Below, piece after piece: positions 19,633 through 28,514 of a DNA stretch of 41,717 nt (position 1 is its first letter; every line of letters begins with the position of its first letter). A program made the translations under genes and the position numbers. The notes below the pieces were generated by a model. The model saw only the letters and a program-made list of their open reading frames with translations. It did not search any database and was not told where the DNA came from. Source of the stretch: an uncultured Bacilli bacterium (GTDB lineage Bacteria; Bacillota_I; Bacilli_A; RF39; UBA660); the NCBI GenBank assembly GCA_947624085.1, contig CANQIK010000009.1:1-41717 (forward strand). Direction: 5' to 3'.

Positions 19633-20904
19633 ATGTTTCGTAATATTGCCGGATTATTTAAAAAAGAGAATAAAGATTTAAGAAAAAGAATTTATTTTAC
19701 CTTATTCTGTCTTGGCATATTCTGTTTAGGAACTAATATTACTGTTTCATCTGCATCACTTAATTATGAAGAATTAGGTTTCCTTGAAATATTCAACGTA
19801 ATGTCTGGTGGTGGGTTACAAAGATTATCAATCTTTGGCCTTGGCGTTTCTCCTGTTATTACAGCATCAATTATTACTGAAATTCTCCAAATGGACATTA
19901 TACCTTATTTTAAGGATTTAAAAGAACAAGGATATACAGGAAGACAAAAAATAAACCAAATAACTAGATTTTTAGGAATAGGTATAGCTTTCTTACAAGC
20001 ATGGTTCATTTCTGCTTTCTATGTTACCGGTTTATCAGGTATTGCGATTTTAAAAACAACCTTAATTATGGTTGGCGGTACAGCTTTCTGTGTATGGATG
20101 GGGGATCAAATTACGCAAAAAGGAATAGGCAATGGCCTTTCAATGCTTATCATGGCAGGTATTATCCAAAGTATGCCAAACATATTTAAAGGAGCATTTG
20201 AAGCGCTAATAACTGAAGGTCATTATAGTAACCCTGTAGGTATTACCTTATTCGTAGTATTTATCCTAATATATCTATTAATAATTGTAGGTATTATTTG
20301 GGTACAACTTGCTGAAAGAAGAATTCCAATTCAATATTCAAATAGAACAACTGCTGCTTATGGAGCTCAAACAAATTATTTACCACTTAAGATTAATTCG
20401 GCAAGTGTTATTCCTGTAATATTTGCCTCAATTGTTACTACGGTACCATCATCTATTGCTGCTTTGACAAAAAGTCAAAAAGCAATGACCTTTATTCAAA
20501 ATTATATTTACTATACATCTAACACGGGCTTTATCTTATATCTATTATTAATTGTTCTATTCTCATATTTCTACACATTCATGATGATGAATCCAGAAGA
20601 AATGAGCAAGAACCTTAATGAACGAGGCGGATATATTCCTGGCGTTAGACCTGGTAAAGATACAACGGAATACATTAGTAAATCATTATCAAGACTTACT
20701 TGTGTAGGAAGTATCTTCTTAGTAATTTTAGCAGCTTTACCTATACTATTATCAAAAGTTACTGTTCTTTCAAATCACCCAGAAGTTACTATTGGTGGTA
20801 CAGGTCTTTTAATTGTTGTGGGTGTTGCTATTGAAACTTATAAGCAAGTTGAAAGTACTCTTGTAAGTCGAAGTTATTCTGCTAAGAGGAAAAATCTAAG
20901 ATGA
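19633..20904 (+). CDS. secY: preprotein translocase subunit SecY
   Basis: RKRIYFTLFCLGIFCLGTNI...IFGLGVSPVITASIITEIL...QLAERRIPIQYSNR...GGYIPGVRPGKDTTEYI. Confidence 0.96.
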   Translation: MFRNIAGLFKKENKDLRKRIYFTLFCLGIFCLGTNITVSSASLNYEELGFLEIFNVMSGGGLQRLSIFGLGVSPVITASIITEILQMDIIPYFKDLKEQGYTGRQKINQITRFLGIGIAFLQAWFISAFYVTGLSGIAILKTTLIMVGGTAFCVWMGDQITQKGIGNGLSMLIMAGIIQSMPNIFKGAFEALITEGHYSNPVGITLFVVFILIYLLIIVGIIWVQLAERRIPIQYSNRTTAAYGAQTNYLPLKINSASVIPVIFASIVTTVPSSIAALTKSQKAMTFIQNYIYYTSNTGFILYLLLIVLFSYFYTFMMMNPEEMSKNLNERGGYIPGVRPGKDTTEYISKSLSRLTCVGSIFLVILAALPILLSKVTVLSNHPEVTIGGTGLLIVVGVAIETYKQVESTLVSRSYSAKRKNLR

Positions 20905-21548
20905 GAAATTTAGTATTATATGCGCCTCCTGCCGCGGGCAAGGGGACTCTATGCGAGAAGTTAGAAAAAGACTATGGATATTCCATTATATCAATAGGTC
21001 AAGTTCTTAGAAATAATCGTAATCCTGAGACTGAAATAGGAAAAGCTATTATTGAAACTCAAGATAAAGGAATTTTAACCCCTGATGATATTGTTGCTAA
21101 AGCCTTAGCTATAGAACTAAAAAAATATACCGGAAAGCCTATCGTTCTCGAAGGTTATCCTCGTAATATTAGTCAAGCTATTGCTTTAGATAAAGTCTTA
21201 AATAATTACTCAGTAATAGTAATACAAATTTCTAGAGAAGAGGCTATGAAAAGAGCCTTAGGAAGAGTGACATGTTCAAATTGTCATAAAATATATAATA
21301 TTTATGATAAAGCACTTTCTCCTAAAAAAGAAGGCATTTGTAATGAATGCGGAGCTAAACTTGATATTAGATCTGATGATAATGAAGAGTCATTTAATAA
21401 AAGATTTGATATTTATGAAGAAAATGCTCCAACAATTATTGACTATTATCAAAATAAAAATATACTACACTTAGTAGATGGTAGTGTCACCAAAGATGAT
21501 ATTTACAATCAAGTAAAGGAAATAATAAAAGGAAGCAAAAATGATTAG
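20901..21548 (+). CDS. adk: adenylate kinase (divergent, zinc-type LID)
   Basis: APPAAGKGT P-loop, EGYPRN, CSNC...CNECGAKLDIRSDDNEESFNKRFDIYEENAPTIIDYY; between secY and map. Confidence 0.93.
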   Translation: MRNLVLYAPPAAGKGTLCEKLEKDYGYSIISIGQVLRNNRNPETEIGKAIIETQDKGILTPDDIVAKALAIELKKYTGKPIVLEGYPRNISQAIALDKVLNNYSVIVIQISREEAMKRALGRVTCSNCHKIYNIYDKALSPKKEGICNECGAKLDIRSDDNEESFNKRFDIYEENAPTIIDYYQNKNILHLVDGSVTKDDIYNQVKEIIKGSKND

Positions 21549-22284
21549 TATAAAAAGTGATAGGGAAATAGAACTTATGAAACATGCTGGTCATATCAAT
21601 TATTTAACTCATCGAGAAGTTGCCAAGCATCTTAAACCTGGTATTACTACCGGTGAGTTAAATGATATTGCTGACAAATTCATAAGAAGCATGGATGCTA
21701 CTCCAAGCTGTTTAGGTTATGAAGGATTTCCTAAAAGTATATGCATATCTGTTAATGACGAGGTTGTTCATGGTATTCCCGGGAAGCGCGTAATTAAGGA
21801 TGGTGATATTGTATCAGTAGATATGGTTACTACTTATAAAGGTTATCTTGCTGATAGTGCTGAAACACATATTGTTGGCAAGGTTCCAAAAGAAGTAGAA
21901 AATCTTGTAAATGATACTAAGGGTGCTTTATATGCAGGGCTTAGTAAAATAAAAGCCGGAGTTAAACTTGAAGAAGTAAGTGCGGCTATTGAAGATTATG
22001 CTCATGAGCATGGTCTAAGTGTAGTAGAAGAGCTTGTAGGTCATGGCGTTGGTGGACAAATGCATGAAGATCCAGATGTGCCAAACTACAGAACTAAATC
22101 TCCAGTTATTCTTAAAGAGGGAATGACGATTGCTGTTGAGCCAATGCTTAACTTAGGAGAGAGATATGTATATCTGGATGATAATGATTGGACTATAAAA
22201 ACTCAAGATGAGATGCCAAGCGCCCATTTTGAACATACAATTGTAGTTACCAAAAATGGCTATGAGATACTAACGGGAGAGTGA
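21541..22284 (+). CDS. map: type I methionyl aminopeptidase
   Basis: VNDEVVHGIPG, SVDMVTTYKGYLADSAET, GHGVGGQMHEDPDVPNY, IAVEPMLN, HFEHTIVVT; metal ligands conserved. Confidence 0.96.
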   Translation: MISIKSDREIELMKHAGHINYLTHREVAKHLKPGITTGELNDIADKFIRSMDATPSCLGYEGFPKSICISVNDEVVHGIPGKRVIKDGDIVSVDMVTTYKGYLADSAETHIVGKVPKEVENLVNDTKGALYAGLSKIKAGVKLEEVSAAIEDYAHEHGLSVVEELVGHGVGGQMHEDPDVPNYRTKSPVILKEGMTIAVEPMLNLGERYVYLDDNDWTIKTQDEMPSAHFEHTIVVTKNGYEILTGE

Positions 22285-22293
22285 TAAAAATTT

Positions 22294-22569
22294 ATGGCCA
22301 ACAAAAATATAAAAAATAATAAAAAAGCTCCTGGAGCTTATAGAGAAAATAAAAAGAATAGCGATAAGATTGAAGTAGAAGGCAAGGTTGCTGAAGTTTT
22401 AAAAGGTGGACTTTATCTTGTAGAACTTCCCAACGGGCATACTGTCGAAGCCTACGTTTCTGGTAAAATGCGCATTAACATGATACGTATCTTACCAGGT
22501 GATACTGTTACAGTAATGCTAACGCCTTATGATTTAACACGTGGGATAATAACATGGAATAAAAGATAG
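22294..22569 (+). CDS. infA: translation initiation factor IF-1 with basic N-terminal extension
   Basis: [63 protein letters not shown]. Confidence 0.95.
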   Translation: MANKNIKNNKKAPGAYRENKKNSDKIEVEGKVAEVLKGGLYLVELPNGHTVEAYVSGKMRINMIRILPGDTVTVMLTPYDLTRGIITWNKR

Positions 22570-22579
22570 GAGTGAGATT

Positions 22580-22693
22580 ATGAAAGTTAGACCATCTGTA
22601 AAAAAAATATGTAAGAAATGTAAAATAATAAGAAGAAAAGGAAAAGTAATGGTTATTTGTAATAACCCAAAACATAAACAAGTTCAAGGATAG
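22580..22693 (+). CDS. rpmJ: 50S ribosomal protein L36
   Basis: 37 codons, missing from the ORF track: [37 protein letters not shown]; Zn ligands CxxC...C...H. Confidence 0.95.
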   Translation: MKVRPSVKKICKKCKIIRRKGKVMVICNNPKHKQVQG

Positions 22694-22701
22694 GAGAAAA
22701 T

Positions 22702-23076
22702 ATGGCAAGAATTAAAAATATTGAATTACCAGGCGAAAAGCAAGCTTGGATAGGACTTACTGCTATTTATGGAATTGGTAAGAACCTAGGTAAAACTATT
22801 TGTAAAAATGCAAAAGTTGACGCTGCTAAAAAAGTTAAGGATTTAACTGAGGATGAAGTTACTGCTCTTCGTAAAGAAGTTGAAAAATGCTTAACTGAAG
22901 GAGATCTTCGTAGAGATATCCAAATGAATATTAAAAACAAAATGGAAATTAACTGCTATGAAGGTATTAGACATAAAAAAGGACTACCTGTTAGAGGACA
23001 AAGAACTAACAGAAATGCTCGTACTAGAAAAGGTAGAGGAAAAGTAGTTGCTAATAAGAAGAAAGTAGGAAAGTAG
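22702..23076 (+). CDS. rpsM: 30S ribosomal protein S13
   Basis: ARIKNIELPGEKQAWIGLTAIYGIGKNLG...CYEGIRHKKGLPVRGQRTNRNARTRKG. Confidence 0.97.
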   Translation: MARIKNIELPGEKQAWIGLTAIYGIGKNLGKTICKNAKVDAAKKVKDLTEDEVTALRKEVEKCLTEGDLRRDIQMNIKNKMEINCYEGIRHKKGLPVRGQRTNRNARTRKGRGKVVANKKKVGK

Positions 23077-23087
23077 GAGAGTAGACA

Positions 23088-23471
23088 ATGGCATATAATA
23101 GAAGAAAGAAAAAAACTAAGAAAACTGTTGTTGAAGCTGAAGCTCATATTCATGCAACATACAACAATACAATTGTTACAATAAGTGACCACGAAGGAAA
23201 TGCTATTAGCTGGTCATCTTCAGGAAGAATTGGCTATAAGGGAAGTAAAAAGAAAACTCCATTTGCGGCAGGACTTGCTGCTGAGGCGGCTGCTACCGCT
23301 GCTAAAGATGCTGGCGTTGTTAAAGTTGATGTTTATGTTAAAGGTTTAGGACCAGGAAGAGAAAATGCTATTAGAAGTCTTCAAACTGCTGGACTAGAAA
23401 TTTTAAGTATTACTGATGAAACACCAGTACCACACAATGGATGTCGACCACCAAAAAGACCAAGAAATTAA
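23088..23471 (+). CDS. rpsK: 30S ribosomal protein S11
   Basis: [43 protein letters not shown]...[15 protein letters not shown]. Confidence 0.97.
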   Translation: MAYNRRKKKTKKTVVEAEAHIHATYNNTIVTISDHEGNAISWSSSGRIGYKGSKKKTPFAAGLAAEAAATAAKDAGVVKVDVYVKGLGPGRENAIRSLQTAGLEILSITDETPVPHNGCRPPKRPRN

Positions 23472-23491
23472 TATAAAAGGGAGGAATTTTG

Positions 23492-24436
23492 ATGATAAAA
23501 TTTGAAAAGCCTGAATACAAGATTACAGAATATGATCAAAGCAATTTTTATGGCAAATTTGAACTAGAACCACTTGAAAGAGGATTTGGTACTACGATAG
23601 GAAATGCTTTAAGAAGAGTATTACTTTCAAGCTTACCAGGAAGTAGTGTTATCTCTGTTAAAATTGATGGAGTAATGCATGAATTCCAAAAAATCGATGG
23701 AATAGTAGAAGATGTTACAACAATTATTCTTAACATTAAGAAACTAGTTGTAAAAAATCATACTGAAGAAATTAAAAAATTACATTTATCTGCATCTAGC
23801 GAAGGTGTTGTAACTGCTGATATGATTGAAAAAGATGCTGATGTGGAAATAATTAATCCAGACCTTGAAATTTGTACACTTGTTAAAGGTGGAAAAATTG
23901 ATATGGAACTTACTATAGCTAATGGTAGAGGTTATGTTGAAGCTAAAACTAATAAACAAAACCTTGGTAATTTACCAGTAGGAACTATTCCAGTAGATTC
24001 TAATTTTTCGCCAATTGAAGTTGTTAAATACGACGTTCTTGATACACGGGTTGGACAAAATGAAAATTATGACAAGTTAATTTTAGAGATTACTACTAAT
24101 GGTAGTATGACTCCCGAAGAAGCTATCGCTTTAGCTGCTAAGATTTTAGTTGAACACTTTAATTTATTAGTAGATTTAAATGGTATAGCAAATGTAGCAG
24201 ATATCTTACAAGAAAAACATGTTGATACAATGGCTAAAACACTTGAAACTCCAATTGAAGAAGTAGAATTCTCTGTTAGAGCATATAATTGTTTAAAAAG
24301 AGCCGGTATTCATACAATTCAAGATTTAGTTAATAAAAAAGAAGTAGAAGTTACTAAGATTAGAAACTTAGGCAAGAAATCTTTAAAAGAAGTTCTTGAT
24401 AAAGTTGCTGATTTAGGACTTGAGTTTAAGGAGTAG
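23492..24436 (+). CDS. rpoA: DNA-directed RNA polymerase subunit alpha
   Basis: YGKFELEPLERGFGTTIGNALRRVLLSSLPG...RAYNCLKRAGIHTIQDLVNKKEVEVTKIRNLGKKSLKEV. Confidence 0.97.
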   Translation: MIKFEKPEYKITEYDQSNFYGKFELEPLERGFGTTIGNALRRVLLSSLPGSSVISVKIDGVMHEFQKIDGIVEDVTTIILNIKKLVVKNHTEEIKKLHLSASSEGVVTADMIEKDADVEIINPDLEICTLVKGGKIDMELTIANGRGYVEAKTNKQNLGNLPVGTIPVDSNFSPIEVVKYDVLDTRVGQNENYDKLILEITTNGSMTPEEAIALAAKILVEHFNLLVDLNGIANVADILQEKHVDTMAKTLETPIEEVEFSVRAYNCLKRAGIHTIQDLVNKKEVEVTKIRNLGKKSLKEVLDKVADLGLEFKE

Positions 24437-24439
24437 AAT

Positions 24440-24781
24440 ATGGCATATCGTAAATTAGGAAGAAATAATCAAGTTAGAAGAAGCATTTTAGCAGGTCTTA
24501 CTAAAGATGTAATTATGCATGAAAGTATTATTACTACTGAAGCTAGAGCTAAAGAAGTACGTAAATTTGTTGATAAAATGATTACATATGGTAAAGACGG
24601 AAGCCTAGTTTCTCGTAGAAAAGCTCTTGCTTTTTTACATAATGATAATACAGTAGTTAGTAAAGTATTTAATGACTTAGCTAAAAGATATGAAACTAGA
24701 AACGGTGGTTATACTAGAATTATTAAAATAAATGAACGCCGTGGCGATGATGCTTTACAAGTTAAAATTGAATTAGTATAG
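24440..24781 (+). CDS. rplQ: 50S ribosomal protein L17
   Basis: MAYRKLGRNNQVRRSILAGLTKDVIMHESIITTEARAKEVRKFVDKMIT. Confidence 0.97.
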   Translation: MAYRKLGRNNQVRRSILAGLTKDVIMHESIITTEARAKEVRKFVDKMITYGKDGSLVSRRKALAFLHNDNTVVSKVFNDLAKRYETRNGGYTRIIKINERRGDDALQVKIELV

Positions 24782-24801
24782 TGCAAACTATACTTTTTTT
24801 A
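24775..24801 (+). terminator. rho-independent terminator overlapping the rplQ stop codon
   Basis: AGTATAG-tgcaaa-CTATACT followed by T7. Confidence 0.85.
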
Positions 24802-24872
24802 TGTACTAAAATTAAGTAATAGAAAATATATCATTACAATTTATATAGACCTTAATAAAATTTGCGTTTTCA

Positions 24873-24909
24873 AAAAGCTGAATATAGGCAAACTATATTT
24901 TATGCTTTT
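24873..24909 (+). terminator. second inverted repeat / terminator-like hairpin downstream of rplQ
   Basis: AAAAGC-tg-AATATAG-gcaaa-CTATATT-ttat-GCTTTT. Confidence 0.55.
24898..24909. repeat. left copy of 12-bp direct repeat TTTTATGCTTTT, possible target duplication
   Basis: Identical to 26593-26604. Confidence 0.55.
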
Positions 24910-24916
24910 ACTCAAA

Positions 24917-24934
24917 TGAAAAGTTAAATTTCAG
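24917..24934. repeat. left 18-bp inverted repeat of IS
   Basis: TGAAAAGTTAAATTTCAG, perfect reverse complement of 26568-26585. Confidence 0.8.
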
Positions 24935-25100
24935 AAAAGTAAAAAAATGTGAAATGTAAGAGAAAATGGTAGTTTTTAAGAGAAAAAGCTATCATTTTTT
25001 TAAGAAATGTAGTAATATATTAACGAAATTTAATATTTCAAAGCACACAAAAAAGTTTTTGCTAATATTTGTGCAAAATTAAATTTCAGAATGTTTATTA

Positions 25101-25117
25101 TGATATATTGCTTGTAT
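25101..25117. repeat. inner inverted repeat, left arm (17 bp)
   Basis: TGATATATTGCTTGTAT, perfect reverse complement of 26382-26398. Confidence 0.75.
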
Positions 25118-25125
25118 ATCTAGTT

Positions 25126-25152
25126 AAAATAGTTTCTAATACAAACTATTTT
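25126..25152 (-). terminator. transposase terminator hairpin
   Basis: AAAATAGTTT-ctaatac-AAACTATTTT overlapping the 3' end of the transposase. Confidence 0.6.
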
Positions 25153-26363
25153 TTCTTTTTATAATCAAATAATTTATCTTTTAATATAATATCTTTTTGT
25201 TCGATTTCTTTAATGTTAAAATAATTTTTAAATTTAGTTGGTAAAAATTCATTCATTAAGTAAATAGGATTATCACCATCTAAAGAATCTCTTTTAACAG
25301 AATTAATGTGATTCATCATTAAATTAATATCATTTTGATCAAAATTATCAAAAGAATTACCTTTTGAAATAAATCTTCTAATATATTCATGATTATTTTC
25401 GATTTTACCTTTTTGTTCAGAGTGACCTGGATCACAATAAAAAACTTTAGTTGGATAAACATGATTCCCATTATTTTCAATAATATCTGGTCTAGAGAAT
25501 TCAACACCATTATCAGTTAAAATAATTGGAAACAACTCATGAAAAGTTTCATATCCAAGAAGAGCTTTAAGAAAACACATAAATTGTGAAACAGCATCTG
25601 ATGTCTTTTCATTAAGTAAATGAGCAACCATAAAATTAGAATTACGCCATAGTAAAGTAAGTAAAACAGATTCTCCTTTAATACCTTCAACAGTATCCAT
25701 TTCAACAATATTAGTGTTAAAGTCATTATCATTGTAATACTTAACATAATCTTTAAAATCTTCATAAGTACGATTAATTCTAATTTTAGTATCTTTTTTA
25801 GAGATATTTGAATTATTATGTTTTCTTTTTTTATATCTAACTTTTCTAGGTAGATCTAAATTAATAATATCTAAATATCCATTTTCTACATAGTTATATA
25901 ATGTTCTTTTACCAATTGGAAATTCATCTTTATGATTTCTAATAATCATGGAAAAAGAATGACCATTTTTTATTTCATTAGAAACAATATCATTTAGATG
26001 TTTAAATTCAGTTGATGTCATATCAATACCTTTTCTGGATTCACTTCTTAATCTTTCATATTTACCTTGAGCATCTTCGGCATAATAGTAATATCTAGTT
26101 TTTCTACACCCTTTTCTAGAAGGGCAAGCATTACAGACATAAGGTGGTTTAGAAGTTTTTTCACATACTTTAAATTTTCCCGCCCAAGAAGAACAGTATT
26201 CAATATTTCTATTTCTTAAAACTTCATAAGAAATAGTTCTTGCAGATTTATTTATTTCATTAGCAATTGAAGAAAAGCTTCTTTTTTCTTCAATGCCTTT
26301 TTCAATTTTAATTCTTTTTGATAAATCAAGATGTTTATTATAACAATTGCTAGTATTTTTCAT
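25146..26363 (-). CDS. IS30 family transposase
   Basis: N-terminal HTH (SFSSIANEINKSARTISYEVLRNR), DDE core VEMDTVEG ... ILTDNGVEF ... KIENNHEYIRRF; RBS GGAGG upstream of ATG at 26363. Confidence 0.92.
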   Translation of the reverse strand: MKNTSNCYNKHLDLSKRIKIEKGIEEKRSFSSIANEINKSARTISYEVLRNRNIEYCSSWAGKFKVCEKTSKPPYVCNACPSRKGCRKTRYYYYAEDAQGKYERLRSESRKGIDMTSTEFKHLNDIVSNEIKNGHSFSMIIRNHKDEFPIGKRTLYNYVENGYLDIINLDLPRKVRYKKRKHNNSNISKKDTKIRINRTYEDFKDYVKYYNDNDFNTNIVEMDTVEGIKGESVLLTLLWRNSNFMVAHLLNEKTSDAVSQFMCFLKALLGYETFHELFPIILTDNGVEFSRPDIIENNGNHVYPTKVFYCDPGHSEQKGKIENNHEYIRRFISKGNSFDNFDQNDINLMMNHINSVKRDSLDGDNPIYLMNEFLPTKFKNYFNIKEIEQKDIILKDKLFDYKKKK

Positions 26364-26381
26364 TTTTTCCTCCTTCATAAA

Positions 26382-26398
26382 ATACAAGCAATATATCA
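26382..26398. repeat. inner inverted repeat, right arm (17 bp)
   Basis: ATACAAGCAATATATCA, perfect reverse complement of 25101-25117. Confidence 0.75.
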
Positions 26399-26420
26399 AT
26401 TTTGTATTATAAAATAAAAT

Positions 26421-26448
26421 AAGATTAAGCACAAATATGCTTAATCTT
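26421..26448. other. 11-bp perfect stem-loop upstream of the transposase promoter
   Basis: AAGATTAAGCA-caaata-TGCTTAATCTT; on the minus strand followed by TTATTTTATTTTATAAT. Confidence 0.7.
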
Positions 26449-26567
26449 AAACAATTATAATTAACTTTCTGTTGCCAAGGATTTAAACATGCTCACTTCG
26501 TTCATCCTTGACAACATTTTTCTATATATTTTTATTGCAAGATTTATTTTCATTTCTTTTTTATTAA

Positions 26568-26585
26568 CTGAAATTTAACTTTTCA
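26568..26585. repeat. right 18-bp inverted repeat of IS
   Basis: CTGAAATTTAACTTTTCA, perfect reverse complement of 24917-24934. Confidence 0.8.
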
Positions 26586-26592
26586 ATTAAAG

Positions 26593-26604
26593 TTTTATGC
26601 TTTT
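26593..26604. repeat. right copy of 12-bp direct repeat TTTTATGCTTTT, possible target duplication
   Basis: Identical to 24898-24909. Confidence 0.55.
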
Positions 26605-26670
26605 TAATTTATATGTACTTTTCATCTATTTCTATGTTAAAATATAGTAGTACGTAAGGAGCGATTTTTT

Positions 26671-27456
26671 ATGGCTAGAGTAATATCATTAGTTAATCAA
26701 AAAGGTGGTGTAGGTAAAACTACCTCTAGTATTAATTTGGCGGCTGCTTTAGGTCAACTTGGCAAAAAAACTTTGCTAATTGATATGGATCCTCAAAGCA
26801 ATGCAACAACTGGGTGTGGATTTAACTCTAGTGATTTTGACTCTGACATTTATGAAGTTATAACAGGCTTATGCAAAACTGAAAAAGCAATATATAAAAC
26901 TAAGTTTAAAAATCTAAGTATTATTCCCTCAACATTGAATTTAGCAGGTATTGATGTTGAATTCGTTAAGAAAATGTTTGCCGATAATACTTTTCAAAGA
27001 AATAATCAATTACGTAATGCTTTAGAGACTATCAAAGATAAATATGATTATATAATTATTGATTGCCAACCATCTTTAGGACTTTGTACTATGAATGCTT
27101 TAGTAGCAAGTGACGCTGTTATTATACCTGTTCAATGTGAATTCTACGCTTTAGAGGGTATTACGCAATTATTAAATTCCATTATTATGGTCCAAAATAG
27201 TATGAATCCTGAACTTCGAATTGAAGGAGTTCTTCTTACAATGCTTGATGGTCGAACAAATATTGGTTTAGAAGTAATTGAAGAAATAAGAAAATATTTT
27301 AAAGATAAAGTATTTAATACAATTATTCCAAGATTAGTAAGATTAGTAGAGGCACCTTCTCATGGCAAGCCTATTAATGAATATGATCCCGAAAGTCGCG
27401 GTGCTGAAGCATATCATAATTTAGCAAAGGAAGTGATTGAACGAGATGGCGAATAA
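26671..27456 (+). CDS. parA: chromosome partitioning ATPase ParA/Soj
   Basis: ISLVNQKGGVGKTTSSINLAAALGQLGKKTLLIDMDPQSNATTG...YIIIDCQPSLG. Confidence 0.96.
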   Translation: MARVISLVNQKGGVGKTTSSINLAAALGQLGKKTLLIDMDPQSNATTGCGFNSSDFDSDIYEVITGLCKTEKAIYKTKFKNLSIIPSTLNLAGIDVEFVKKMFADNTFQRNNQLRNALETIKDKYDYIIIDCQPSLGLCTMNALVASDAVIIPVQCEFYALEGITQLLNSIIMVQNSMNPELRIEGVLLTMLDGRTNIGLEVIEEIRKYFKDKVFNTIIPRLVRLVEAPSHGKPINEYDPESRGAEAYHNLAKEVIERDGE

Positions 27457-28309
27457 AAAAGCATTAGGTAAAGGATTAGAAGAATTATTCTCCAATGCGT
27501 CTTTAACGTTTGATAATTTTGAAGAACAAATTGTTAAAGAAGAAAAAAATAATAGCATGGAAATAGCTTTAAGTGAAATAAGGTCTAATCCCTATCAACC
27601 ACGAAAAACATTTGATGAGCAAGCATTAAATGAACTAGCGGAGTCCATTAAAGAATATGGAGTTGTAGAACCTGTTATTGTTAAAAAAAGTATAAAAGGA
27701 TATGAAATAGTCGCTGGGGAAAGAAGAACTAAAGCGGCTAAAATAGCAGGGCTTACGACTATTCCAGCAATAGTAAAAGATTTTACCGATAATGAAATGC
27801 AAGAAATTGCTTTACTTGAAAATATTCAAAGAGAAGATTTAAATCCTATTGAAGAAGCTGAAAGTATAAGTGCTATTATATCTTCAAGAGGGATAACTCA
27901 AGAAGAATTTGCTAAAAAGTTTGGTAAAAGTAGAAGTTATATAACTAATTTATTAGGATTATTAAAACTTCCTGATGAAGTTAAAGAAATGGTTAAAGAT
28001 AAATCAATTTCTATGAGTCATGCAAGAAGTTTAAGTAAACTTGATGACGAAGATAAAATTATTAAAATAGCTAAGAGAATTATTAAAGAAAATCTAAATG
28101 TACGTGATATTGAAAAGTTATTATCAAATAGACCTAGTGTCGTAAAAGCTAGAGCTAAAGAAGAGAAGTTTCGCATATATGAAGATGCTTTTAGTGATGC
28201 TATAGGCAATAAAGTAAGAATATCTAATCGTAAGATAGAAATATCTTATGATTCTATGACTGATTTAGCTAGAATTATGGAAATATTCCATATTGATATA
28301 AAGGATTAA
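27446..28309 (+). CDS. parB: ParB/Spo0J partition protein
   Basis: KKALGKGLEELF...IRSNPYQPRKTFDEQALNELAESIKEYGVVEPVIVKK...GYEIVAGERRTKAAKIAGL...NIQREDLNPIEEAE. Confidence 0.96.
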   Translation: MANKKALGKGLEELFSNASLTFDNFEEQIVKEEKNNSMEIALSEIRSNPYQPRKTFDEQALNELAESIKEYGVVEPVIVKKSIKGYEIVAGERRTKAAKIAGLTTIPAIVKDFTDNEMQEIALLENIQREDLNPIEEAESISAIISSRGITQEEFAKKFGKSRSYITNLLGLLKLPDEVKEMVKDKSISMSHARSLSKLDDEDKIIKIAKRIIKENLNVRDIEKLLSNRPSVVKARAKEEKFRIYEDAFSDAIGNKVRISNRKIEISYDSMTDLARIMEIFHIDIKD

Positions 28310-28310
28310 T

Positions 28311-28514
28311 ATGAAATTTGCATATAGTTTAAATGATGATGTTATTATGAAAAAGCCTCATGCGTGTGGCACTAATGAATGGATGATAACAAGAGTTGGT
28401 GCTGATATCAAAATAAAATGCAAAAATTGTGGCCGAGAAATAATGATGGATCGTTTAGAATTTCATAAGAAATTAAAAAAGGTGATTAAAAATGAAGAAA
28501 AGAAAGAAAAATAA
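28311..28514 (+). CDS. DUF951 family protein
   Basis: YSLNDDVIMKKPHACGTNEWMITRVGADIKIKCKNCGREIMMDRLEFHKKLKKV; between parB and ychF as in Firmicutes. Confidence 0.9.
   Translation: MKFAYSLNDDVIMKKPHACGTNEWMITRVGADIKIKCKNCGREIMMDRLEFHKKLKKVIKNEEKKEK

Larger units (their letters stand above)
24910..26592 (-). mobile_element. IS30-family insertion sequence (candidate boundaries)
   Basis: IS30-type DDE transposase flanked by a perfect 18-bp inverted repeat (TGAAAAGTTAAATTTCAG 24917-24934 / CTGAAATTTAACTTTTCA 26568-26585) and, 7 bp outside each arm, a 12-bp direct repeat TTTTATGCTTTT (24898-24909 and 26593-26604). Confidence 0.75.

Noticed and set aside
20001-20189. 62-aa ORF internal to secY
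   Set aside because: Alternative frame within secY with no independent evidence.
26605-28310. parS site near parAB
   Set aside because: Looked for TGTTTCACGTGAAACA-like palindromes around parA/parB and saw none; the only cacgtg noticed (near 22540, in infA) lacks the flanks. A proper motif scan would be needed.
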